Shown here piece by piece: positions 20,498-27,565 of a stretch of DNA of 27,565 nt. The notes under the pieces were generated by a model that was given only the letters and a program-made list of their open reading frames with translations, was not told where the DNA came from and made no database searches. Within the stretch, counting starts at the first letter, position 1, and every line of letters starts with the position of its first letter. Source of the stretch: a virus; IMG/VR virus record IMGVR_UViG_3300035698_023141, positions 1-27,565 of that record; one strand, given 5' to 3'. The position numbers and the translations under genes are program-made.

Positions 20498-21065
20498 CAA
20501 ACGCAAAATAGGTAAATTCAACAGGATCCTTGTCAGAATCGACCTTAGTAGGTCTGCTTTGCCGATGCCAGATGGATCAGTGGATACATTGGTATGCACA
20601 GAATTTGCTGAACACATCAAGAAAAACAATTGGATCAAATTATTGAAAGAGTTAAATCGCATTTGCAAACAAGGTGCACATGCCATATTTAGCACCCCAA
20701 ATATAGGCGGTGGCGGTATCCCACAAGCAGACCATATATATGAGTATACTCACACAGAGTTCTCAGAACTTGTTGATGCTGCTGGCTTTTCTGTGTATCG
20801 TAAATTTGGTATGGCGCCAAGGAAAAACATTGTAAAATTCGACAAAGAGTTATCATCAAACACCATATACAAACATGCTAGAGAAAACTTGCCAACTCAA
20901 TTTGTCAAACCATTGATAGGCACCGATGATATAGACAACTGTAAAATGGGAGTTTGGTTTTGCAAGAAAACCAAAGAATATAATGCAAATGCAATCAAAG
21001 CAATTGATTTTAGTGAATCTATGAAGTGCAGAGAAGCAATAGAATCAGCAGGAGGAGCCAGATGA
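20049..21065 (+). CDS. Class I SAM methyltransferase, copy 2
   Basis: A 338-residue paralogue of the preceding gene. Residues 1-43 are an extra N-terminal segment (probable beta-hairpin, helical start) absent from copy 1; from IFDTVKALP on the two align without major gaps. Motif I reads VVADVGAGYCELP, and GSVDTLVCTEFAEHI keeps the active-site region. Copy 1 has A where copy 2 has the canonical second Gly of motif I, a possible functional difference. The four-base overlap at 20049-20052 couples them. Two copies suggest two successive methylations or two substrates, or a heterodimer. Confidence 0.75.
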   Translation: MSIVKFDKVKLAEILRNQLGDKVVSIDIDESKSNVNVTFDNNDIFDTVKALPMDAYGVYTKNKRCDTKTNHLEGSDKVQKIFSGLDTKNWLHMYRILINFKFLLDNANPQSVVADVGAGYCELPMMCQTSGKRYNYYCFEFDYKKLKTVSKRKIGKFNRILVRIDLSRSALPMPDGSVDTLVCTEFAEHIKKNNWIKLLKELNRICKQGAHAIFSTPNIGGGGIPQADHIYEYTHTEFSELVDAAGFSVYRKFGMAPRKNIVKFDKELSSNTIYKHARENLPTQFVKPLIGTDDIDNCKMGVWFCKKTKEYNANAIKAIDFSESMKCREAIESAGGAR

Positions 21066-21352
21066 AACCAGATGAAATTCTCGAAAAATGGGCCAAATTT
21101 TTCAAAAAGCGCAACGAAGAATATGGGTCGTCATACTTACGCCACGGGGAAATAATGAAGCTGCTTTTCCCCAACGGCATCACACTTGAAACAGCCGACC
21201 ATTTTTATTACTTCCACATTTTCGTATTAGAACTTGTCAAGATCATTCGCATTGCAAACTCAATGCAGGCTGGCACTTCAAGCCTTGACTCATGGAAAGA
21301 CCTTGCAGTTTACGCAGCTATGTTTGTTGAAAAGGAGGAAGAGAATGACTAA
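21062..21352 (+). CDS. DUF1599/MazG-like nucleotide-linked protein
   Basis: A 96-residue all-helical protein. W-x4-F-x2-R-N-E-E-Y-G at residues 9-22, a central helix ELVKIIRIAN (60-69) and the closing DSWKDLAVYAAMF resemble DUF1599 and MazG-type all-alpha pyrophosphatases, where the E-E-Y-G/K-x2-R/D-x3-D residues hold metal and nucleotide. DUF1599 has been described as a nucleotide-modification-associated domain in phage DNA-modification operons. The match is by pattern, hence moderate. It starts in ATGA with the methyltransferase stop and overlaps the SDR start by eight bases. Confidence 0.6.
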   Translation: MKPDEILEKWAKFFKKRNEEYGSSYLRHGEIMKLLFPNGITLETADHFYYFHIFVLELVKIIRIANSMQAGTSSLDSWKDLAVYAAMFVEKEEEND

Positions 21353-22058
21353 AATCGTTATAACTGGAGCAGCATCAGGACTTGGATATGCTATGGCCTT
21401 ATCATTGGGATATGAGAGTGACACACTGATATTTGGACTTGACATAGAAACTGTTTCATCACCGGTCATCGATTTCAAAATATGTAATATCAGTCAGGAG
21501 CATGATACACTGAGAGCAGCCGAAATGATAGGCGATGTTGACATTCTTATCAATTGTGCTGGAGTAAATTTTATTGACTGGATCGAAAACACAACCGGCC
21601 ATGATTGGGATCGTATCATGGGCACAAATGCCAAAGGCATATTCAACACCGCCAAGGCTTTTATGCCAGCCTTGCTCAAGTCACAAGGAACCATTTTGAA
21701 CATCGTCAGTAACGCATCTCACATGCCTATGACAAACTCCATAGCATACAACGCAAGCAAGGGTGCTGCTCACATTATGACCCTGCAAATGGCCAGGGAA
21801 CTGGGCCCAAAGGGCATCACTGTATTTGGGATCTCACCGAATAAACTGGCCGGCACCGGTATGTCAAGATACATAGAGAATACGGTGTGTGGATTAAGGG
21901 GTTGGACACCTGAAGAAGCAGCAAAGTACCAGCTAAGCTCACTGCCGGCAGGTGAAGAAACAAATCCTGCTGTGTTGGCTGAGTTTATTACTTTTATATT
22001 GTCAACCAAGGAACGTCATAAATTTTTGGCTGGGACAATCCTGCCATACGGAAAATAG
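21345..22058 (+). CDS. Short-chain dehydrogenase/reductase
   Basis: A 237-residue SDR oxidoreductase. It has the cofactor motif T7-G-A-A-S-G-L-G14, the NCAG variant of NNAG (70-73), the active-site Y135-x3-K139 with Ser in the preceding VSNAS, and the usual length for the classical SDR group. Residue D33 at the end of the second strand (GLDI) suggests preference for NAD(H). Substrate unknown. AAAGGAGGAAGAG lies before the start at 21345, inside the end of the previous gene. An SDR between methyltransferases and a radical SAM enzyme is unusual in phages and points to a small-molecule pathway. Confidence 0.85.
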   Translation: MTKIVITGAASGLGYAMALSLGYESDTLIFGLDIETVSSPVIDFKICNISQEHDTLRAAEMIGDVDILINCAGVNFIDWIENTTGHDWDRIMGTNAKGIFNTAKAFMPALLKSQGTILNIVSNASHMPMTNSIAYNASKGAAHIMTLQMARELGPKGITVFGISPNKLAGTGMSRYIENTVCGLRGWTPEEAAKYQLSSLPAGEETNPAVLAEFITFILSTKERHKFLAGTILPYGK

Positions 22059-22067
22059 GAGAGACAA

Positions 22068-22553
22068 ATGAAAATTGATCAAATTGCAATAGGTACGGAT
22101 GCACCGAATACTATCATAGCTGTCCTCAACAGCATATTCGGATTGAATGAATGGGCTCACGATGTTGTCGTTGCGAAAGGCACTGTTTTCAATCTCTCAG
22201 CAACGAATGAAGCTGAATTGCACTTCAATTATCAACTCGGCATTGAAGTAGAAGTGCTTCGTTATAAACAAGGAGCCAATTGGCATCAAAACAGGAACCA
22301 CAATAATGCCATTGCCTTTCTGAGCCATGTAGGCATGCATTGCACAGAAGAAGATGTTGATGTTATGAAAAAATCGATGGCAGAAATGGGCATTGGGATA
22401 GCGCAGGAAGTCAACACGCTGTCACATACGAACCCATTTATAGATGGCAAACGGCTTTACCACTATGTTGTGTTTGACTCGAAAGCGAAATTAGGTGTTG
22501 ATGTCAAATGCATTGTGAGAAACATGCTCACGGAAGGAGAAAACAATGACTGA
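22068..22553 (+). CDS. VOC-fold (glyoxalase-like) protein
   Basis: A 161-residue protein resembling the vicinal oxygen chelate superfamily: paired beta-alpha-beta-beta modules, with E of IEVEVLRYK (about 62) and the His residues of HVGMH (91-95) in positions suited to metal binding, and a final YHYVVFDS...GVDVK strand pair. VOC enzymes isomerise, cleave or epimerise small molecules using a divalent metal. GGAGAG precedes the ATG. The stop overlaps the radical SAM start by eight bases. Specificity cannot be predicted; the fold call is moderate. Confidence 0.6.
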   Translation: MKIDQIAIGTDAPNTIIAVLNSIFGLNEWAHDVVVAKGTVFNLSATNEAELHFNYQLGIEVEVLRYKQGANWHQNRNHNNAIAFLSHVGMHCTEEDVDVMKKSMAEMGIGIAQEVNTLSHTNPFIDGKRLYHYVVFDSKAKLGVDVKCIVRNMLTEGENND

Positions 22554-23502
22554 CAAACACAAAAAAATAATGAGGTATATGAGATACGTGGACAGCTCAC
22601 TTGCACCTGTGTCTTTACAGGTTGGCATCACTGACCACTGCATAAACAAGTGCTACATGTGTGGGCATCCGGACAGAAAAGACAAGACTGAATTGGATTT
22701 GCATGATTGGCTGTTCTTCTTGTCCAGCCACCCGGAGATAGAATCTGTGTGCTATTCAGGAGGTGATCCTGTTTTATATTCAGGCATCAATGAAGTGATG
22801 GCTTTTCACATCAGACACAACATCAAATTCGGATTGATCACAGCTGGATACTTTCCAAATGCTGATCTTGGTCTATTGGCAGAAGCCAGATGGGTGCGTG
22901 TCAGCCTTGATTCAGTCACACCAAGCATTTATGACGAATGTAGAGGTGGCATCAGTGTCAACAAGGTTATAGACAGCATTTTGCAGGCGAAAGTTCAAAG
23001 TGTCAACATAGAATTGAACATAACAGTCAGCGAAAAAACAGTCCCAGGCCTAAACAGGCTATTCGAATTTGCGTTGATAAACCAATTGAATTTGGAGCTT
23101 CACCCTATATATGGTGGATCGATACGTAAATTGGGGATAGACGATCTGCTGCACGAATACGCAAATGCATTTTCTAAAAAAGGCATCCCATTTGATGTGA
23201 TATGCTACAACGATTCACAGCCAACCAACAAATGCAAAGCTGTTTATTACCAGTCTTTCATTGATGCGAAAGGAGACATTTACCCTTGCTGTATGATGGC
23301 TGGTGACACAACTGATTCGCCACAAGGGCCAAAGGTTGGCAACATTTTCCATTGGGGTGAATATCTGGAAGCAAGGGAAATATTCTCAAATTTGACAGCA
23401 GAAGAGCTTCCAAAGATGTGTAGTACTTGTCCAGAAAGGCTACGCCTGATAAACAACACCATTGGCAGTGACTCAAGGCACTACACGAAATCTTTTTTCT
23501 AA
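22546..23502 (+). CDS. Radical SAM enzyme with SPASM-like tail
   Basis: A 318-residue radical SAM protein. C32-x3-C36-x2-C39 binds the 4Fe-4S cluster; S-G-G-D-P (71-75) is the GGE-type SAM motif. The C-terminus has C230, C248, C249, C292 and C295 in the SPASM-like auxiliary-cluster layout (DAKGDIYPCC, then MCSTCPERL). Such enzymes use a 5'-deoxyadenosyl radical to modify peptides, tRNA or small molecules. GGAAGGAG lies before the start. It ends the metabolic cassette, nine bases before the exonuclease gene. No precursor peptide gene is visible, so a nucleotide or small-molecule substrate is favoured. Confidence 0.85.
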   Translation: MTDKHKKIMRYMRYVDSSLAPVSLQVGITDHCINKCYMCGHPDRKDKTELDLHDWLFFLSSHPEIESVCYSGGDPVLYSGINEVMAFHIRHNIKFGLITAGYFPNADLGLLAEARWVRVSLDSVTPSIYDECRGGISVNKVIDSILQAKVQSVNIELNITVSEKTVPGLNRLFEFALINQLNLELHPIYGGSIRKLGIDDLLHEYANAFSKKGIPFDVICYNDSQPTNKCKAVYYQSFIDAKGDIYPCCMMAGDTTDSPQGPKVGNIFHWGEYLEAREIFSNLTAEELPKMCSTCPERLRLINNTIGSDSRHYTKSFF

Positions 23503-23511
23503 GGAGGCAGC

Positions 23512-24072
23512 ATGTCAATAATTTTTGTCGACACAGAAACCACTGGATTGATTGAGACCGAAGGCAACGACATCATGAATCAGCCTTACATAATAGAAAT
23601 ATTCGCACTTAGAACCAATGAACAGTGTGAGGAAGAGGATCGTTTCCATGCTTTGGTGAAGCCACCCAAGCCGTTGCCAAAAATAATAACAAAGATCACA
23701 GGGCTTACTGATGAAAAGCTGAAAAATGAAAAACCATTTGCCTCTATTTACAGGCCACTGGTAAACATATTTTTCGGTGTCCATACATTCGTGGCCCACA
23801 ATGCTGTTTTTGACTTAGGCATGTTGACCAATGAATTAACAAGGATAGAAAGGCAATACATGTTTCCATATCCGCCAATCCATTTTTGTACAGTTGAACA
23901 GTCTATGTTCGTAAAAGGGCACCGGCTCAAGCTTGTAGAGCTGCACAAACTTGCCACAGGCAAACCAGAAATAGAGAATGCCCATAGGGCTGAATCCGAT
24001 GTCATGGCTATGGTTGCCTGTTATAAATGGCTCAAACAACTAAAGGAGAATAAAGGAAATGACCTGGCTTAA
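23512..24072 (+). CDS. DnaQ-like 3'-5' exonuclease
   Basis: A 186-residue DEDDh exonuclease of the DNA polymerase III epsilon type. Catalytic residues: D7-x-E9 (VDTETTG), D101 in VAHNAVFD, and H158-x4-D163 (AHRAESD). The AAGGAGG site lies eight bases before the ATG. The gene overlaps the polymerase gene by 14 bp, so the proofreading subunit and polymerase are translationally coupled, as for a two-protein phage replicase. Confidence 0.85.
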   Translation: MSIIFVDTETTGLIETEGNDIMNQPYIIEIFALRTNEQCEEEDRFHALVKPPKPLPKIITKITGLTDEKLKNEKPFASIYRPLVNIFFGVHTFVAHNAVFDLGMLTNELTRIERQYMFPYPPIHFCTVEQSMFVKGHRLKLVELHKLATGKPEIENAHRAESDVMAMVACYKWLKQLKENKGNDLA

Positions 24073-26872
24073 TTTGCATACAGAATTCAGTTTCGGCTCC
24101 GTTTTTGGCCACATAGAAAAAGTGGCTGAACATGTTGAAGGGCAAGCATTTGCAGGCATTGCAGACTACTGTTCAACATGGGGCCACGTCAAATGGAGGA
24201 AGTTTTGTCAGAAAAATAACGTCAAACCGGTCTATGGAGTCAAGTTACCTGTGGTGGATCAACTTCAAAGGGAGGTGAGAAGGTATCCATACAATGACAT
24301 GACGTTCATTGCTATAACAACAAAAGGTCTGCAGGCCATATATCAGCTTGTAGATTTTGCCCATCAACAGTTTTATTACCGTCCCAGATTGACTTACGAC
24401 CAGGTCAATGACCTACCGGCTGAACATATTGCCGTTTTTTCAGGGATAGCGCCAAGAACAGACCTTTTGAAGAGGCATTTTTACTTGGAGCTAACCCCTG
24501 CTACGCCTGATCATTTGAGGCAGGTCACAGATATCCCAATTATTGCTGGGTGTGACAACTCATATATCAACCCGGAAGACAAAATTGTGTATGAGCCGTT
24601 TGCGCATGAGCGAAAAATTGAGCGCAAAACCTCATCACAATACATCATTAGTTGGAATGACTGGTGGGAAATGTATCCTGGCTGCAAAGAAGGCATAAAA
24701 AACCTTATTGAGCTTGGAGAAAAGTGCAATGCCGAGCTTACCAATGCGGACATGGTCAAATTTTACAAGAAAGCAGACATACACAAGCTATGTTTGGCTG
24801 GTGCCAAGCGTAGAAAAATTGATTTAACAGACCCAGTTTACAAGGATCGGTACGATTTTGAAATGAAACTCATAAAAGACAAGGGTTATATTGATTATTT
24901 TCTTGTAGTTGCTGACGTTATCAAGTACGCCAAGACAAAAATGGTTGTAGGCCCAGCACGAGGAAGTAGTGCCGGCAGTTTAGTGTGTTATCTCATGGAC
25001 ATCACAGAGGTAGATCCAATACCTTACGGGCTTTATTTTGAACGATTCATTGACATCAACCGTTTTGACTTGCCTGATATTGACGTTGATTTTCAAGACG
25101 ACAGAAGGGATCTGATAATCAAGTATTTGCAAAGAAAGTATGGCAAAGAAAACGTGTCCCAGATGGGTAATGTCAATAGGATGAAGCCGAAGTCAGCAAT
25201 CACAAGGTTTTCCAAAACACTAAACATACCGATTGAAGATGTGATTGAAATGAAAGATGCCATCTTGAAACGATCTGGCGGTGATTCAAGAGCTGCTTTG
25301 TGTATAGAGGATACAATCAATGAAACTGATGTAGGCAAACGGTTCATCGAGAAGTATCCAAGCATGAAGATCCTGTCAAAAATAGAATCACATGTGAGCC
25401 ACGCTGGAATTCACGCAGCCGGCATTCTTGTTTGCAACAAGCCTATCACAAATTATTGTGGCATCAACAGCCGTGATAATAAACGCATTGGCATGCTGGA
25501 TAAAAAGGATGCGGAAGCTATTAATTTGCTAAAAATAGACGCATTAGGACTCAGGACATTGACGATCTTTGCCAAGGTATGCGATTCTATTGGCAAACCT
25601 TATCCATGGCTCTACACAATTCCTTTAGATGATCCTGATGCATATAAAGTGTTCAATGATCAACGGTTGACTGGCATCTTTCAATTTGAAGGCCACGTTT
25701 CAAGGTCTTTGAATAAACAAATGCCAATAGAAAACATGGAAGATATATCAGCATTAGTTGCTATCGCTCGGCCTGGTCCTATTGTATCAGGCGGTGCCAC
25801 TGCTTATATTGAAGCCAGAACAGGCAAACACAAAGTTGAGTACATAAGCAAACATCCAACCGTGATAAAGGCAACCAAAGATACATTTGGTGTTGTCATC
25901 TATCAGGAACAGGTACTGAACATTGGCAGAAATTACGGTGGGCTCAGTTGGGCAGACACCAGTGAACTAAGGAAGGCAATGAGTAAATCTTTAGGTGAAG
26001 AATTTTTCGATCAATATAAGAAAAAGTTTGTTGATGGCGCTATCAAGAAAGGAGAAACAGAAGAAGATGCTATAAAAGTTTGGAAGTACATAAATACCTT
26101 TGGTTCATGGGGGATGAATAAGAGTCACACCATTAGTTACTCTATTATCAGTTATCTGTGCGCATACCTCAAGGCTCATTACCCAATGGAATTTGCTGTG
26201 GCTTGCCTCAATCATGCCAAAGACGATCCATCTGCGCTGAAACTGTTGAGGGACTTGTATGAAACTGAAGGCATTGAGTATGTGCCTTATGACGTCAAAC
26301 TCAGCGAAGTTAAATGGTCAGTGAAGAAGGGCAAGCTATATGGTGGCCTGACAACCATCCATGGCATTGGCCCAGCTAATGCCAGGAAAATAATCAAGTT
26401 GAGAAAGGAAAAGAAAAAATTCCCACCTGGCATTCAGAAAAAACTCAAAGAGGGTATCACTCCTTTTGAGTTTCTGTACCCAGCCACTGAAAAGTATGGG
26501 GAATATTACAAGACCCCGAAAGAATTTGGTGTCAAAGGCAAAATCAAAACAGTCAGCCAAGTCACCAAAAATGGCAAGTATACTATCATTGGTTGTTTGA
26601 TCCACAAGAATCTAAGGGATTCAAACGAGATTATGAATGTGTCAAAAAGAGGTGGCAAGTATTTGGATGGGCCAACGTCTTGGCTCAACTTGACGTTAGA
26701 AGATGACACTGACAATATAATTTGCACCATAGGCAGGTTCGATTACGAACGTGTAGGCATACATATAGCTGAAACAGGCAAAGAGAACAAGGACTGGTAC
26801 ATGGTATATGGCGTAATGAAGAGTGATTGGAGAAAATTATATGTACAAAACATAAGGAGGATCACAAAGTGA
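24059..26872 (+). CDS. dnaE: DNA polymerase III alpha-type replicase
   Basis: A 937-residue C-family polymerase. The N-terminal PHP domain is degenerate (N5-L-H7-T, where the active HxH has lost its first His), so it probably lacks metal-dependent nuclease activity. The palm has G-P-A-R-G-S-S-A-G (298-306), the catalytic pair D340-x-D342 in LPDIDVDF and the third carboxylate D494 in LLKIDALGL; the fingers and KSHTISYSI loop follow. After residue 830 an OB-like strand set (YTIIGCLIHK, SWLNLTLED) remains, shorter than in bacterial DnaE. It overlaps the DnaQ-like gene at its start and the next gene at its stop. It is the phage's replicative polymerase, expected to meet whatever modified nucleotide is made upstream. 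Confidence 0.9.
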   Translation: MTWLNLHTEFSFGSVFGHIEKVAEHVEGQAFAGIADYCSTWGHVKWRKFCQKNNVKPVYGVKLPVVDQLQREVRRYPYNDMTFIAITTKGLQAIYQLVDFAHQQFYYRPRLTYDQVNDLPAEHIAVFSGIAPRTDLLKRHFYLELTPATPDHLRQVTDIPIIAGCDNSYINPEDKIVYEPFAHERKIERKTSSQYIISWNDWWEMYPGCKEGIKNLIELGEKCNAELTNADMVKFYKKADIHKLCLAGAKRRKIDLTDPVYKDRYDFEMKLIKDKGYIDYFLVVADVIKYAKTKMVVGPARGSSAGSLVCYLMDITEVDPIPYGLYFERFIDINRFDLPDIDVDFQDDRRDLIIKYLQRKYGKENVSQMGNVNRMKPKSAITRFSKTLNIPIEDVIEMKDAILKRSGGDSRAALCIEDTINETDVGKRFIEKYPSMKILSKIESHVSHAGIHAAGILVCNKPITNYCGINSRDNKRIGMLDKKDAEAINLLKIDALGLRTLTIFAKVCDSIGKPYPWLYTIPLDDPDAYKVFNDQRLTGIFQFEGHVSRSLNKQMPIENMEDISALVAIARPGPIVSGGATAYIEARTGKHKVEYISKHPTVIKATKDTFGVVIYQEQVLNIGRNYGGLSWADTSELRKAMSKSLGEEFFDQYKKKFVDGAIKKGETEEDAIKVWKYINTFGSWGMNKSHTISYSIISYLCAYLKAHYPMEFAVACLNHAKDDPSALKLLRDLYETEGIEYVPYDVKLSEVKWSVKKGKLYGGLTTIHGIGPANARKIIKLRKEKKKFPPGIQKKLKEGITPFEFLYPATEKYGEYYKTPKEFGVKGKIKTVSQVTKNGKYTIIGCLIHKNLRDSNEIMNVSKRGGKYLDGPTSWLNLTLEDDTDNIICTIGRFDYERVGIHIAETGKENKDWYMVYGVMKSDWRKLYVQNIRRITK

Positions 26873-27102
26873 AACATAAAAGCAAGCTTGTTCAGTCGTT
26901 TGGCATAAATAGCCACGATGACTTTGAGGCTTTTAGAAAGGCCATCAACCCCAACCCTACATGGACTGCCATTTACTATAATGTTATTATGTTGGGGACG
27001 ACTTATGAGAAAGCCGGTGAGCCGTTTGCAATGACTAAAATGGCAGTTTATTTTCGTTTAAGAAAGGCAAAACATGATTACGACAAAAGAACTGCCAAGT
27101 GA
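26869..27102 (+). CDS. 77-residue HTH-like protein, unknown
   Basis: A small basic protein. The GTG at 26869 overlaps the polymerase stop in GTGA, with ATAAGGAGG upstream; an in-frame ATG 42 bases earlier lies inside the polymerase gene and before this site, so it is rejected. Residues 42-75 (GTTYEKAGEPFAMTKMAVYFRLRKAK) read as a helix-turn-helix pair with a basic recognition helix. The final 29 bases overlap the nuclease gene. DNA binding is inferred; no family recognised. Confidence 0.6.
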   Translation: MKHKSKLVQSFGINSHDDFEAFRKAINPNPTWTAIYYNVIMLGTTYEKAGEPFAMTKMAVYFRLRKAKHDYDKRTAK

Positions 27103-27436
27103 GCACATAGAGCAAGTGCTGTTTATCCAATGGGCATACAGGAAAGAATTGCCTGTGTTTGCAATACCAAACGGTGGGCTCAGAAATAAAATTGTAGCAG
27201 GAAGATTAAAGCTTGAAGGCACAAGATCCGGTATACCAGATCTATTTTTGCCTGTTGCCATTAAACCATATCACGGATTGTTCATTGAAATGAAAAGGCA
27301 GAAAGGAGGATCACTAAGCCCAAACCAAAAAGACTGGATAAAGAAACTAATTGAGCAAGGATATAAAGTCATTGTCGGCAAAGGAGCAAGTTCAGCCATC
27401 GCTCAAACGGCTGAATATTTATCAATAAAAATTTAA
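27074..27436 (+). CDS. VRR-NUC domain nuclease
   Basis: A 120-residue stand-alone VRR-NUC nuclease, a PD-(D/E)XK subgroup common in phages and acting on branched or flapped DNA. Motifs: E10 near the N-terminus, AIPNGGLRNK (30-39), G-I-P-D56-L-F-L-P, I-E72-M-K74 and the downstream SPNQKDW helix. The length is that of complete single-domain members. It overlaps the preceding small gene by 29 bp. Junction or flap processing during replication or packaging is the likely role. Confidence 0.85.
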   Translation: MITTKELPSEHIEQVLFIQWAYRKELPVFAIPNGGLRNKIVAGRLKLEGTRSGIPDLFLPVAIKPYHGLFIEMKRQKGGSLSPNQKDWIKKLIEQGYKVIVGKGASSAIAQTAEYLSIKI

Positions 27437-27565
27437 TCCGGTTCCATCGCTCTTATCGCCACTTGGTAATTTGTTTGTCCATCAATTACACCCATCCATT
27501 GTGCTGGTTCGTCTTACCAGATCTGGATCATTGGAAGAGCCAAGTATGTTTGCTATGTAATTGAA
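27437..27565. other. Right-edge segment, no confident gene
   Basis: No complete gene is seen. On the minus strand a frame open from the edge to 27482, and another protein-like stretch ending at 27433 (MGVIDGQTNYQVAIRAMEPD), could be pieces of a convergent gene broken by a frameshift, but 129 bases are too few to judge. Confidence 0.3.

Noticed and set aside
22546-23502. Radical SAM as part of a RiPP peptide-modification system
   Set aside because: No candidate precursor peptide with a leader/core layout is seen beside it; neighbours are nucleotide and small-molecule enzymes.

Overview
The window looks like the early, replication and recombination half of a tailed double-stranded DNA bacteriophage or a prophage. 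Evidence: small genes packed end to end with strong Shine-Dalgarno sites; phage hallmark families (phage HNH, Sak4-like ATPase, DUF669 SSB-like protein, Cas4/RecB-like exonuclease, SF2 helicase, VRR-NUC, DUF932, pentapeptide protein with a DUF5758-like tail); and a phage-encoded C-family DNA polymerase with a separate DnaQ-type exonuclease. No capsid, tail, integrase or tRNA gene is visible. The host cannot be named from the sequence.

Layout. Positions 1-2920 are read leftwards: a RepA-like primase/helicase (989-2920), a 525-bp spacer holding two different repeat families, and an HNH endonuclease (65-463) of the kind that usually sits beside terminase. Positions 2921-4151 hold no convincing gene. 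The left half (2949-3529) has a large inverted repeat, a second long stem and four T-tract/A-tract palindromes, and resembles a replication origin. The right half (about 3560-4115) folds by eye into many consecutive hairpins ending in a tRNA-like T-loop junction, and is proposed as a large structured non-coding RNA.

Rightward genes start at 4152. From 4152 to 12061 lies an accessory early region of small proteins, most preceded by a near-identical leader (ACAAGGAG plus an A-rich spacer). It includes a second HNH protein, a GHKL ATPase joined to an HExxH segment, a C2H2 zinc-finger protein, a winged-helix/coiled-coil protein, a DUF932-like protein, an RMF-like protein, Cys-rich miniproteins, small membrane proteins and a pentapeptide-repeat protein. 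From 12128 to 16788 lies the recombination/replication set: two unknowns, Sak4-like ATPase, DUF669 protein, Zn-ribbon miniprotein, PD-(D/E)XK exonuclease and DEVH-box helicase.

From 16785 to 23502 there is a tightly coupled metabolic cassette: FAD-type oxidoreductase, small unknown, ThyX, PNKP-like HAD phosphatase, two tandemly duplicated SAM methyltransferases, a DUF1599/MazG-like protein, an SDR, a VOC-fold protein and a radical SAM/SPASM enzyme. It is embedded in the replication genes, followed directly by the DnaQ-like exonuclease, DNA polymerase III alpha, a small unknown and a VRR-NUC nuclease. The simplest reading is a nucleotide or DNA-base modification pathway feeding the phage's own polymerase. 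That is inference: each enzyme family is recognisable, but the product is not.
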